Shown: in pieces, positions 6,738 through 15,379 of the stretch
How the letters are laid out: the number at the start of each line of letters is the position of its first letter
Numbering within the stretch: position 1 is the stretch's first letter
NCBI RefSeq assembly: GCF_014212125.1
Contig: NZ_JACJVP010000006.1
Location: forward strand, 1-64,000
DNA length: 64,000 nucleotides
Reading direction: 5' to 3'
DNA from: Cohnella nanjingensis
GTDB taxonomy: Bacteria; Bacillota; Bacilli; Paenibacillales; Paenibacillaceae
Position numbers and translations under genes: made by a program
Notes under the pieces: generated by a model
Told to the model about the DNA's origin: nothing
Databases searched by the model: none
The model's input: only the letters and a program-made list of their open reading frames with translations

Positions 6738-8738
6738 TTATTTCACGAAAAACGTGGCGTCTTGTTGATCCGTAGCGTTGTTGATGGAAGTGATGTACAA
6801 CAGCCCGTTCATGTGTCTCATGTATTGACCAGGGAAATTGTAGGACTCGAACGATGCCGCGAAGCCGTTCGCGAATCCCGTGCGAAGCTTCCAGGTTGCG
6901 TCGTTCTTGAACAACGTTGTCCCGTCGTTCGCCTCCATCCATATTTCCCCGTTCTTGTGCCGCAAATATTGGCCCGGAAAATTGACGGATTCGATGGATA
7001 TCGCCGATGCGTTGGCGAGACCCGGAACGATCTTCCATTGTGCGTCCGCGATGTATTGGCTTCCGTTCGTCTTCCCTCTGCCGTCTTGATGGCGAATGAA
7101 GCTCCCCGGGAAGTTATACGTTTCGAATTGGCTGATTGGCGTCTCGACGTCGATGCGCACGGCCTTCCAGCGCTGCGTATCCAAACCATTCGCCGTATAC
7201 TGGATCAGCTGCGTTCCTGACGGCGACCCGCCTCCCGCGTTGTCGACCATTAGTCCGCTGTGCTCGTTCGCGATCGTGTAGTAGCCGCCACCTGCGTACG
7301 CGAATTTCCAGCGCTGCGTGTCGAGGTAATTGTCGGTCCATTGGTTGATCTTCGTGCCGGGCGTCTTCACGCCATCCGGATCGTCCCACACGAGATTATT
7401 GTTCAAGTTCATGACCCGGAAAAAACCGTTGCTCCGGAACTCCGTCTGAAACCATTGCGTGTTCAGCCCGAGATCGTTATATTCGATCAATCTCGTTCCC
7501 GCAGGGGAACCCCCACCCGCATTATCGATCACGAGCCCGTTGTTCTGGTTGATGAACTTGTAAGCCGCTCCCGATACGAGCGCCGCGTCTCCGTTCATTT
7601 GGGCGACGTTGGCGCGAATTTCGTTGCGGCTGCCTACTTTGACGGTATTGACTTCAAGCAATAAGGAATTGTCTAGCGGGACGAGCGTGCCGCTCCAAGC
7701 GGCGGGCGTATTTTGATTGCTTCCCGCAACCGTCAGCGGAGCATCGACCAGCGTCCAGGTCGCGCCGTTGTCCGCGCTCGCGAACATTTGGTTGTGATCC
7801 GGCACGACATCCGTCATGCCCCGAACGTAAAACCTTCCGTTCGCGCTGCCATCGTCGACGTACGCGACTTCCGGCGCTTGGGACGCACGGTAAATGCCTG
7901 TACCTACGACGGTACCGAGCGAGGACGGCGTTCCCCAGTTCAAGCCGTCGGACGACGTCTTGAACCGGACGGCGAAGTCGGGCTTCGCTCCTAAATGTTC
8001 GTAGAACATGTAGTACGTACCGTTCTTGTGACGCACGACCCTGGGCATGCCTGGGCGCGCGCTCCCATTCGTATTGTCGCCTATGATGATGCTGTAATTG
8101 CCCCAAGTTAAGCCGCCATCGCTCGAGATTTCGCGCGCGATCGCCTGGTTATAGCCGGCCTGCCTTTCATCCGAATAATAGCAGACCAGCCTTCCGTCGC
8201 TTGAAACCGCGAATTCGGGTTCCCACGTATGGTGCGTTCCCGAACCGCCCTGCGCGGCGAGATTCCCGTGCAGCTGCCAATGGGCACCGTTGTCCGTGCT
8301 CCGCCAAATATGGATCGTATACGTCGCGCCCGGATCCCAGTCCGTCGAAGCGAACAGCAGGGTGCCGACCGGATATGCGCCTACTTGTTGCGGCAATACA
8401 TAAAGTGTCGTCATCGCTTGTTTATCGCGGGTTAAACCGAAATTATTCGGGTCGATCTGCGAGAGGTAGGTCCAGGTTCGGCCGTTATCGGAGCTTCGAT
8501 AGAAGTCGAACGGCTGCATGCCGGCCCAACTGGTATTCACCGGAAACTTTCTTGTGAATGTCGCTATCACGTCCCCGTTGCCAAGCTTGACCGCTCGGGC
8601 ATAGTAGGGCTCCGGCTCCGAAGCGTTGCTGTAGACGACCGAGCCCGACGTAGCGGCATGAACGGGTCCGACAACGAACATTTGCATGAGCAGGAACAGC
8701 ACAAGCGAGAATACCAATAATCGATTCTTCTTCATCAC
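6738..8738 (-). CDS. Secreted GH93-like exo-arabinanase with CBM13 and CBM42-type modules
   Basis: 666 residues with signal peptide (MMKKNRLLVFSLVLFLLMQM, cleavage near VHAATS). Residues about 30-380 form a sialidase-like beta-propeller with Asp-box motifs (SSDNGRTWTY, STDNGAHWQ, SADNGATWT) and a WEPE segment as expected for GH93 exo-1,5-alpha-L-arabinanases. Residues about 390-530 are a ricin-type CBM13 with repeated DTQRW motifs. Residues about 535-666 hold three AbfB/CBM42-type repeats (NFPGQYLRHKNG). Last gene of the arabinan operon, 48 bp after the GH43 gene. GTG 8738 or ATG 8735 could start it; the GAGGAGG site suits either. Family confident; exact linkage inferred. Confidence 0.85.
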   Translation of the reverse strand: MMKKNRLLVFSLVLFLLMQMFVVGPVHAATSGSVVYSNASEPEPYYARAVKLGNGDVIATFTRKFPVNTSWAGMQPFDFYRSSDNGRTWTYLSQIDPNNFGLTRDKQAMTTLYVLPQQVGAYPVGTLLFASTDWDPGATYTIHIWRSTDNGAHWQLHGNLAAQGGSGTHHTWEPEFAVSSDGRLVCYYSDERQAGYNQAIAREISSDGGLTWGNYSIIIGDNTNGSARPGMPRVVRHKNGTYYMFYEHLGAKPDFAVRFKTSSDGLNWGTPSSLGTVVGTGIYRASQAPEVAYVDDGSANGRFYVRGMTDVVPDHNQMFASADNGATWTLVDAPLTVAGSNQNTPAAWSGTLVPLDNSLLLEVNTVKVGSRNEIRANVAQMNGDAALVSGAAYKFINQNNGLVIDNAGGGSPAGTRLIEYNDLGLNTQWFQTEFRSNGFFRVMNLNNNLVWDDPDGVKTPGTKINQWTDNYLDTQRWKFAYAGGGYYTIANEHSGLMVDNAGGGSPSGTQLIQYTANGLDTQRWKAVRIDVETPISQFETYNFPGSFIRHQDGRGKTNGSQYIADAQWKIVPGLANASAISIESVNFPGQYLRHKNGEIWMEANDGTTLFKNDATWKLRTGFANGFAASFESYNFPGQYMRHMNGLLYITSINNATDQQDATFFVK

Positions 8739-8786
8739 GATTATTCCTCCTCAGTCGGCAATCTTCCTAAATCTCGCCAGCGATAA

Positions 8787-9857
8787 CTACTTCCTCGTGA
8801 TCGGACCATCCTCTTGCAGAGTAGAACTCGGCCCGCTGCCGTCGTGAACGACCGGCCATCCGTCTTTCCAGCTAATGCGATCGAGCATCAACACACGACC
8901 GGAGGTCGATACGTCTTGTAAATCGATCGCGTGATACAGCATCCAATCGCGGCCGGCATCGTCCTGGATGACGGCGTTATGGCCCGGAGCCAGAAACGCC
9001 TCGTCCTTCTCCAGGATGGGATTGTCGGGAAACGCTTCGAACGGGCCGATCGGGGATTCGGCACGCGCCGCCATCACCGCGTAATGGGCGGCATTGCCGC
9101 TATTGTCCAGGCAGCAATAATCTCCGGAGTAGAACATGTAGTAGTACCCGTTCCGCTTCACGACCCAGGGGGCTTCCACCAGAGCGTCGTAGGCTTCGCG
9201 GCTTTGCACGCCCGGATAGATGACGGCTTTTTCCTCCCCGACCACGCCAAATCCATCATCGGAGAGCTGCTGGGCATAGATGGGCTGCTTGTCGGAGCCC
9301 CAATACAAATATCGTTTGCCGTCATCATCGTCCAACACGAACGGATCGATCTTCTCGAATCCGGTTCCCCAGACGACAGGCGCGCCGTGATCCCGGTAAG
9401 GTCCAAGAGGATGATCCGCGACGGCGACGCCGATCCCCATCCCCTTTAGCGGATCGCCATCGTTCACTTTGGTCGCGTAATACACGTAGTACTTTCCTTT
9501 GTAAGAAGTCAGATGAGGCGCCCACATATAATTGCCCGTTGCCCAAGACGGAACCTGCTCGGCCGTGAATACGGACCCCTTCCTTTCCCAATGGACCAAG
9601 TCCTTGGAACGCAAGATGGGCAAGGGAACGAAGGTTCCGTCGTAATTGGTCTGCGTGGTGATCGCGTAGTAATACCCGTCTTCTGCCTTAAGCACGGTCG
9701 GGTCCGCCGCATCGTGGGCAAAGACCGGGTTGGAATAAGCAACGGGCACGCCAACCTGATCATGATGTAGAATACGCCAAGCTGCATAGAATCCGGCCAA
9801 GAGTACCAGAACGATACCCAAAGCGATGATCCCGCGCTTCATTCCAATGCCTGCCAT
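8787..9857 (-). CDS. GH43 family glycosidase, membrane-anchored
   Basis: 356 residues. One N-terminal hydrophobic segment (about 8-27) would anchor it outside the membrane. The rest is a five-bladed GH43 propeller with the expected catalytic trio: base Asp in HDAADPTVLK, pKa-modulating Asp in EKIDPFVLDD and acid Glu in LVEAPWVVKR. GH43 members cleave alpha-L-arabinofuranosyl or beta-xylosyl linkages; the arabinan-type neighbours favour arabinanase or arabinofuranosidase. ATG 9857 shares one base with the preceding stop codon (TAATG) and has GGAGAGG upstream, indicating coupled translation with the other GH43 gene. Confidence 0.87.
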   Translation of the reverse strand: MAGIGMKRGIIALGIVLVLLAGFYAAWRILHHDQVGVPVAYSNPVFAHDAADPTVLKAEDGYYYAITTQTNYDGTFVPLPILRSKDLVHWERKGSVFTAEQVPSWATGNYMWAPHLTSYKGKYYVYYATKVNDGDPLKGMGIGVAVADHPLGPYRDHGAPVVWGTGFEKIDPFVLDDDDGKRYLYWGSDKQPIYAQQLSDDGFGVVGEEKAVIYPGVQSREAYDALVEAPWVVKRNGYYYMFYSGDYCCLDNSGNAAHYAVMAARAESPIGPFEAFPDNPILEKDEAFLAPGHNAVIQDDAGRDWMLYHAIDLQDVSTSGRVLMLDRISWKDGWPVVHDGSGPSSTLQEDGPITRK

Positions 9858-10819
9858 TATTCCTCTCCGGAAGGAACGAGGCAGGCGGTGCCGGATGCAA
9901 CCGGTTTTCCGAAATCAGGGAACCCTTCCGGCATCCATCCGAATTTTTGCATGCGGGGCTGCCGATTTTCCGCTCCTCCCTCAGATTCAGGAATGGCGTG
10001 ATAGACGATCCAGTCCTCCCTGCCGTCCGGCGATACGGTAAAGCTGTTATGCCCTGGCGCATACACCTCATTTTCCGGGCACTTCGCGAATACCGGGCGC
10101 TCGGATTTCGTCCAGGATTCCGGGTTCAGCAGATCGCTCCCTTCATCCGCCGTGAGCATGCCTAATGCATAGTCGTCCGACCAAGTCGTGCTGGCCGAAT
10201 AGATCATGAACACTCGACCATAGCGGACCAGGAAACAAGGCCCTTCATTGATCGCCATCCCGCCTTGCTTTTCCCAATCGTATTCCGGTTTCGTCAGCAG
10301 CGTTTCGGGGCCCTTCAGCGTCCATGGATTTTCCATCAAAGCCGCGTAAATCGCGGAACCGTATTCGGGGAAATGCCCATACCCCGCATACATGAAATAA
10401 AGCTTGCCGCCGTGCGCCAGAATCGTGCCGTCCAGACCCGGCAAAGCCGTGTTGACCGCGCCTATTTCCGTCCAAACGCCTGTCGTCGGATCGGCATTCC
10501 CGTTTTCCAAAACGTAAATTTGGCGCGAGGCATCCCCGCTCCCGTCGCTAGCCGTGTAATAGATGTACCATTTGCCGCCGACAAAGTGAATTTCCGGCGC
10601 CCACAATTCCCGGCTTCCCGGTCCTTCTTCGGGCGGCAGCCAAATCGTCGTCTTGGGCGCTTCAGCCACCTCGCTCATCGAGGGGGATCGATGCAATTCC
10701 AGACGATCGCCGCGTGTGACCATGAAGTAATAGAAGCCGTCGCTATGCCGATACATCCAGGGGTCTGCCCCGCTTGCCATAATCGGGTTGGTAAATGTCT
10801 TGTTCGTTTGCGTACTCAT
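9857..10819 (-). CDS. GH43 family alpha-L-arabinofuranosidase-like enzyme, cytoplasmic
   Basis: 320 residues without signal peptide. The GH43 propeller residues are present: Asp in ASGADPWMYR, Asp in LPGLDGTILA and Glu in AINEGPCFLV. It resembles the small intracellular GH43 arabinofuranosidases that release arabinose from imported arabino-oligosaccharides. It follows the second permease gene by 16 bp and is coupled to the next GH43 gene. ATG 10819 has AGGAGGAG upstream. Confidence 0.87.
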   Translation of the reverse strand: MSTQTNKTFTNPIMASGADPWMYRHSDGFYYFMVTRGDRLELHRSPSMSEVAEAPKTTIWLPPEEGPGSRELWAPEIHFVGGKWYIYYTASDGSGDASRQIYVLENGNADPTTGVWTEIGAVNTALPGLDGTILAHGGKLYFMYAGYGHFPEYGSAIYAALMENPWTLKGPETLLTKPEYDWEKQGGMAINEGPCFLVRYGRVFMIYSASTTWSDDYALGMLTADEGSDLLNPESWTKSERPVFAKCPENEVYAPGHNSFTVSPDGREDWIVYHAIPESEGGAENRQPRMQKFGWMPEGFPDFGKPVASGTACLVPSGEE

Positions 10820-10835
10820 TTCGAGCTCCTCCTGA

Positions 10836-11702
10836 CTATCCTTTCATTCCCGTCAAAGTGATGCCTTCGACGAAGTAGCGCTGCGCGAAAAAGAACAGCA
10901 GCACCGTCGGGATCAACGCCAGCACCGACCCCGCCATGATGTAAGTCCATTGCGCATTATAGAAACCCTGGAACGATGCCAACACGAGCTGAAGGGTGAA
11001 TTTCTCGGGACTGTTGATATAAATGAGCGGGCCGAGAAAATCGTTGTAGCCCCCCAGAAAGCCGAAAATGCCTTGCGCAACCAATGCAGGCTTCGACAGC
11101 GGCAGCACAATGCGGATAAAGATCCAGAACGGATTCAGCCCGTCCATCATCGCGGCGTCCTCCAGCTCGGAGGGGATCGTCATGAAAAATTGCCTCATGA
11201 AGAACACCGCGGCGGCTGCCCCGAACATCCCCGGAACCATTAACGGCAGCCAACTGTCCACCCAACCGATCGATTTGTACACGATGAAGGCGGGAATCAT
11301 CGTCACGACGCCCGGAATCATCATCGTGGCGAGCAGCATGACGAACAGCACGTTACGCGCGGGAAAAACCATGCGAGCGAAAGCATATGCCGCCAATGCG
11401 CTGGTAAACAAGCCGATCAAGGTCGTCGGAATGATGATGATCATCGTATTCATGAAGCCGTGCAGCAGGTTGGCCTCTCCTAATACGAACGAGTAGTTGC
11501 TCCACTCCCAATGCTCGGGAATCCACTTCGGCGGCATATCGAAAACGACGCCTTGTTCTTTCAAGGAGGTGGAGAGCATCCATAAAAAAGGCACGGCCAT
11601 CACCAAAGATCCGCAGATCAGGAATACATAAGCTGCCGCTTTTCGTATCCGCTCGTTCGCGCGTCTTCCTGTTTGTCTCACTCCAATCGAGGCACCGGAC
11701 AT
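10836..11702 (-). CDS. Carbohydrate ABC transporter permease (MalG/AraQ type)
   Basis: About 288 residues with six predicted membrane helices and the inner-membrane EAA loop (EDAAMMDGLNPFWIFIRIVLP region) that docks to the ATPase. It pairs with the upstream permease and the binding protein of this operon to import arabino-oligosaccharides. The reading frame stays open upstream to 11972, but that part overlaps the other permease gene and is not protein-like; AGGGGG before ATG 11702 fixes the start. Confidence 0.9.
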   Translation of the reverse strand: MSGASIGVRQTGRRANERIRKAAAYVFLICGSLVMAVPFLWMLSTSLKEQGVVFDMPPKWIPEHWEWSNYSFVLGEANLLHGFMNTMIIIIPTTLIGLFTSALAAYAFARMVFPARNVLFVMLLATMMIPGVVTMIPAFIVYKSIGWVDSWLPLMVPGMFGAAAAVFFMRQFFMTIPSELEDAAMMDGLNPFWIFIRIVLPLSKPALVAQGIFGFLGGYNDFLGPLIYINSPEKFTLQLVLASFQGFYNAQWTYIMAGSVLALIPTVLLFFFAQRYFVEGITLTGMKG

Positions 11703-11713
11703 TCCATTTCCCC

Positions 11714-12589
11714 CTATTCGTAATGCACCCAACGACGGGATAACCAGAAATTGAGCAGCGTAATCGCCATGAGCAGAATGCCAAGCACCCATGCCATTGC
11801 CGATGCATACCCCATGTCCATATAACGGAAGGCATTCTGGAACAGGTAATAGACGATCGTGGTCGTCGAATAATTGGGCCCGCCCTCGGTCATGATTTGG
11901 AACCGCGGAAAATCTTGCATCGCGCCGATAATCGACGTGATCAAAATGTACAAGGTGGTAGGCGATATGCACGGAATCGTAATCTTCACGAATCGCTGCC
12001 AGCCGCCGGCCCCGTCGATTTCCGCAGCTTCGTACAGACTGCCCGGCACCCCTTGAAGCGCGGCCAGATACAGCACCATGTTAAAACCTAAGCCGCCCCA
12101 TACGCCCTGCAGGATCATGGCCGGCATCGCCCAAGTCTCGCTGCTCAGCCATGCGGGACCCGTAATGCCAATTAGGCCAAGCAAATAATTCAGCAATCCG
12201 TAATCTCCGTTGAATATCCACTTCCACAGCAAGGTCATGGCTACGACAGAGCTGATCGTCGGCAGGAAGAAAGCGGTTCGAAAGAATCGGATGCCGACGA
12301 TCTTTTGATTCAAGGCAACGGCGATCGCCAGCGCCAACGCCATTCCGATCGGAATGGAGAGTACGGAGTAGATCGTGTTGGTGAGCGTTTTCCAGAACAA
12401 CGGGTCATGGCTGAGGAGTCGGACATAATTGTCCGCCCCCGTAAAGACAGGCTTCTGATAGCCGCTGTACTGGGTTGCGCTGACATACACGGAAAAACAG
12501 ATCGGTATCAGAGCAAACAGCAGAAAACCCAGAATCGGAGCAGAGATAAAGGCATACGCCCACAAATACGACTTCCGTTTGTTGCCCAA
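11714..12589 (-). CDS. Carbohydrate ABC transporter permease (MalF/AraP type)
   Basis: 291 residues, six membrane helices, EAA loop YEAAEIDGAGGWQRFVKITI. Start is TTG 12589 after GGAGGAGGG. It follows the binding-protein gene after a 73-bp gap containing a hairpin, and the second permease starts 12 bp after its stop codon. Confidence 0.9.
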   Translation of the reverse strand: MGNKRKSYLWAYAFISAPILGFLLFALIPICFSVYVSATQYSGYQKPVFTGADNYVRLLSHDPLFWKTLTNTIYSVLSIPIGMALALAIAVALNQKIVGIRFFRTAFFLPTISSVVAMTLLWKWIFNGDYGLLNYLLGLIGITGPAWLSSETWAMPAMILQGVWGGLGFNMVLYLAALQGVPGSLYEAAEIDGAGGWQRFVKITIPCISPTTLYILITSIIGAMQDFPRFQIMTEGGPNYSTTTIVYYLFQNAFRYMDMGYASAMAWVLGILLMAITLLNFWLSRRWVHYE

Positions 12590-12617
12590 GATTACCCTCC
12601 TCCAGATGCCGAGGAAG

Positions 12618-12645
12618 AAAGGAGGGTGACTCGCGTTCCTCCTTT
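12618..12645 (-). repeat. Hairpin between binding-protein and permease genes
   Basis: AAAGGAGG pairs with CCTCCTTT in the transcript. Hairpins at this position commonly stabilise the binding-protein part of the mRNA so it is made in excess over the permeases. One arm resembles a Shine-Dalgarno sequence. Confidence 0.45.
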
Positions 12646-12662
12646 TCCCCCCAACGTATGGA

Positions 12663-14042
12663 CTATTTAAATATGGCCGGATTGCCTTCCTTGATCGCTT
12701 GGTCGATCTTGGGCTTCAGTTCGTTCAGCAGATCGGCTGCCGGACGTTTCCCTTCCCACATCGGCCCTAAATTTTGGCCCAGCATATCCCACCATTTGGC
12801 GTTCGGCAAGTTGGTCCACGGTCCCGGAATTTCGCTCTCCGCGGCTTTAATGAATACTTGCGCATGCTCCGGCTTTTGCCCGGGCTGCAGGAACACGTCC
12901 GTGTTCGCCATCGACTTGAAGCTCGGAATGGCGAAGCCCATAAGGGACTGCTCCTTCTGGCCTTCCGGTCCGCTCAGATATTCCAAGAGTTTGAAGGACG
13001 CATCCGCGTGCTTCGACTTGCTGGAGATGCCGAGTCCGACAGAGCCGCTCCATCCGGACCAATTGCCGTTCGCCGGCAGCGGAGCGACATCCCAATCGAA
13101 TTTCAACTTCCGGTAGTTGGGGACCATCCAACGGCCCTGGATGATCATCGCGAGTTTGCCGGTCTCGAACATTTGCCCGTCGTTCATCGCCTGCAGCGCC
13201 CTGCTGTCCGGAATGACCTTGTATTTGTGAGCCAGGTCGACCGCGAATTGCAGCGCGTCCGTCGCTTCCTTGCCGTTCAGCAAAAATTCTTTCCGATCGT
13301 CGCTTAAGAACTTGCCGCCGTTCCCCAAGACGAAGCCTTCCCACCAAATCGGGCCCATGCCGTATTGCTCGACTTTGTCGCCGTTTCTTACCGTCAGCTT
13401 CTGAGCCGTATCCAGCAGCTGGTCGAACGTCATCGGCGTATCCGCGCTCGGAAAAGGAACGTTCATTTTTTGGAAAATATCTTTGTTATAGTAGAGCACC
13501 GTCGGACCGATATCCTTCGGCAATGCGTACAGCGAACCTTTGCCCGTGACGGATCCGTCGTAACGGTAACGAACCAGGGCGGAATCCCACATGTCCCCCG
13601 TATCGATCTGGCTTGATTCCATGTATTTGTCAATCGACTGCAGCAAGCCTTGGCTTACCCAACGTCCGAAGTCGCCGTCCGGCACGTAGAATACGTCGGG
13701 AGCGTCGCCGCCGGCCAGGATCGTGTTCATCTTGCCCACGTAATCGGCAGGGATGTGCAGATAGTTGACTTTGATGTTCGGATACTTCTCTTCGAAGTTT
13801 TTGATCAGCTTCGTAAACACTTCTTTCTCCGACGGATCGCCCCAGCCGGCGAATTTAATGGTCACCTGCTCTCCGGGAGGCGATTCGCTTGGGCTGGCCG
13901 AGCCGGTCTGACTTGCCGTGCCTGTAGGGCTTGCTGCCGGGGAGGAGGTACCGTCTTTGCTTCCGTTTCCGCATCCGATTACGCCGCCGGCCAATAGAAT
14001 GAGTGAAGCCATAGCGAGCGAGCTTTTTTTCCATGGTTTCAT
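12663..14042 (-). CDS. Extracellular solute-binding lipoprotein of the arabinan operon
   Basis: About 459 residues. Signal sequence MKPWKKSSLAMASLILLAGG ends in a lipobox (VIGC), followed by a low-complexity Ser/Thr/Pro linker and a family-1 solute-binding fold (ITIKFAGWGDPSEKEVF-like start). It should capture arabino-oligosaccharides for the two permeases downstream. The frame is open upstream to 14198, but AAAGGGG before ATG 14042 and the lipoprotein signal define the start. It is the first gene of the six-gene operon and has its own strong promoter. Confidence 0.9.
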   Translation of the reverse strand: MKPWKKSSLAMASLILLAGGVIGCGNGSKDGTSSPAASPTGTASQTGSASPSESPPGEQVTIKFAGWGDPSEKEVFTKLIKNFEEKYPNIKVNYLHIPADYVGKMNTILAGGDAPDVFYVPDGDFGRWVSQGLLQSIDKYMESSQIDTGDMWDSALVRYRYDGSVTGKGSLYALPKDIGPTVLYYNKDIFQKMNVPFPSADTPMTFDQLLDTAQKLTVRNGDKVEQYGMGPIWWEGFVLGNGGKFLSDDRKEFLLNGKEATDALQFAVDLAHKYKVIPDSRALQAMNDGQMFETGKLAMIIQGRWMVPNYRKLKFDWDVAPLPANGNWSGWSGSVGLGISSKSKHADASFKLLEYLSGPEGQKEQSLMGFAIPSFKSMANTDVFLQPGQKPEHAQVFIKAAESEIPGPWTNLPNAKWWDMLGQNLGPMWEGKRPAADLLNELKPKIDQAIKEGNPAIFK

Positions 14043-14168
14043 TGCTTCTGACCCCTTTCCGGTAATTAATAATAAAATTGTTGTTATAAAGCTGAGATAA
14101 TCCCGATATTCCATGAGATTATAGCGCCAGACCACCTCATTAAATACATATTTATTGGTACAAAACAG

Positions 14169-14198
14169 ATTATAATTGGATAAACCTTCAAATGTCAA
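14169..14198 (-). promoter_or_regulatory. Strong sigma-A promoter of the arabinan operon
   Basis: Consensus TTGACA (14198-14193) and TATAAT (14174-14169), 18-bp spacing, on the minus strand. Just upstream is the palindrome AAACAA-TATAT-TTGTTT (14206-14222), and in the leader TAAATA-CA-TATTTA; either could be an operator. A consensus promoter of this strength implies repression, plausibly by the ArsR-type regulator next door. Confidence 0.8.
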
Positions 14199-14231
14199 CG
14201 GTTACAAACAATATATTTGTTTTATATAAAC

Positions 14232-14258
14232 GAAAAAAATGGCGCTTCTGCGCCATTA
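14232..14258 (-). terminator. Terminator of the ArsR-type regulator gene
   Basis: AATGGCGC-AGAA-GCGCCATT followed by TTTTTCG on the minus strand. It separates the regulator gene from the arabinan operon promoter. Confidence 0.88.
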
Positions 14259-14284
14259 GTAACAGACTTTTTGTTATTTATCGT

Positions 14285-15223
14285 TCAATCCTTCTCATTA
14301 GGCTCGTAATGAAGCTTCATGATAATGTCCTGATCGTAATCCCCGAATCCGCGGCCGAATAGATTCACGCCGCCTTTATTAACGGCATCCGGCTTGACGC
14401 CGATCTTAAAGCGGATATAGGGGAACGAATGAAGCTGCAAATCTTGCAAGGTAACGTCGGAAATTTTATGGTTGTCCACCGTGCTTCGATGATTGTCTAC
14501 CCTGAACGTCTTCAATAGGCCGTACTGCGTGCTGGTGTCATGCCACCATTCCGGGTTGTTCTTGCCTCTATGATCGCCGAAGTCGCCCGGCGACGTCCAG
14601 GTACCGATCTCGACGTTATTGATCCATACCGTAATGTCCGACGGCCAATCGTTGTTAAAATTGGGCGCTTCCGAACACAATTCCAGAGAAAATTCGATCG
14701 ATTTGATGTGAATGTTATGCGGAATAGACCGAGGAAAACGATATTCCATCCAGCCTTGTCGGAACCATATCATTTCGGCCGTTCTACACTCGGGAAAAAA
14801 GAAATTCGAAGGGTCGTCTTCGGGAATGATCATGGCTTGGGTATTGGCGATTCCGCATGTCGATTGGACGTCGACATCCACAAAATGGCCGATAGGCATT
14901 TCGATTTCGTAGATTTGGTCCGTATTTTTGTACCCTTTAATCGGGTTCAAAATCACTCTCACGTCGTCGAAATTCCTTCTGCATACCTTCATGGCGCCGC
15001 GGCTTGCAGGCAGGACCTCCGTCAAGATAAGCCCCGCTTCTTCCAGGACCTTCACGTTTACGCCTGCAGTAGATACCGGCATTTTGAGCTTTTCGCCGAT
15101 TTCATTGACATTGATATTATTATGATTCAGCAACAGCTTGATAATTTTCAGCCTGGTATGGGAGGCTAGGGCATGAGCTACCTTCACCAGTTCATTCGGA
15201 TCGTTGATAGATAGTTCCAGCAA
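14285..15223 (-). CDS. ArsR-type winged-helix regulator with large C-terminal domain
   Basis: 312 residues. Residues about 8-75 form an ArsR-like winged helix (ASHTRLKIIKLLL, then KMPVSTAGVNVKVLEEAGLI). The remaining ~230 residues are beta-rich, with no match I recognise to metal-sensing ArsR proteins. They contain aromatic-rich stretches (WFRQGWMEYRFPRSI, NPEWWHDTST) suggesting a carbohydrate-binding sandwich. Start is TTG 15223 after AAAGGAGGG. It lies directly upstream of the arabinan operon in the same direction but is separated by a terminator, so it is a local regulator rather than an operon member. The inducer is inferred to be an arabino-oligosaccharide. Confidence 0.75.
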   Translation of the reverse strand: MLELSINDPNELVKVAHALASHTRLKIIKLLLNHNNINVNEIGEKLKMPVSTAGVNVKVLEEAGLILTEVLPASRGAMKVCRRNFDDVRVILNPIKGYKNTDQIYEIEMPIGHFVDVDVQSTCGIANTQAMIIPEDDPSNFFFPECRTAEMIWFRQGWMEYRFPRSIPHNIHIKSIEFSLELCSEAPNFNNDWPSDITVWINNVEIGTWTSPGDFGDHRGKNNPEWWHDTSTQYGLLKTFRVDNHRSTVDNHKISDVTLQDLQLHSFPYIRFKIGVKPDAVNKGGVNLFGRGFGDYDQDIIMKLHYEPNEKD

Positions 15224-15238
15224 ATCAAGCCCTCCTTT

Positions 15239-15253
15239 TTATAAAATTTATAA
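15239..15253. promoter_or_regulatory. Perfect palindrome upstream of the ArsR-type gene
   Basis: TTATAAA-A-TTTATAA, a 7-1-7 dyad immediately before the ribosome binding site of the regulator; a candidate autoregulatory operator. Confidence 0.45.
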
Positions 15254-15326
15254 CATAATATTTAGATTAAATGAAGTCCGTTTTTTTCAGAAGATGGAGG
15301 CTTGAGCCTTCGGCAGCGGCAAACAA

Positions 15327-15354
15327 GCCCCCTATCTCAAAAGAGATTGGGGGC
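15327..15354 (-). terminator. Terminator after the MacB-like gene
   Basis: A GC-rich stem (GCCCCCTATCTC against GAGATTGGGGGC, four-base loop) followed on the minus strand by TTGTTTG. It closes the five-gene operon 19656-15380. Confidence 0.65.
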
Positions 15355-15379
15355 GCTACAATGATTTGAAGTTTGACCA

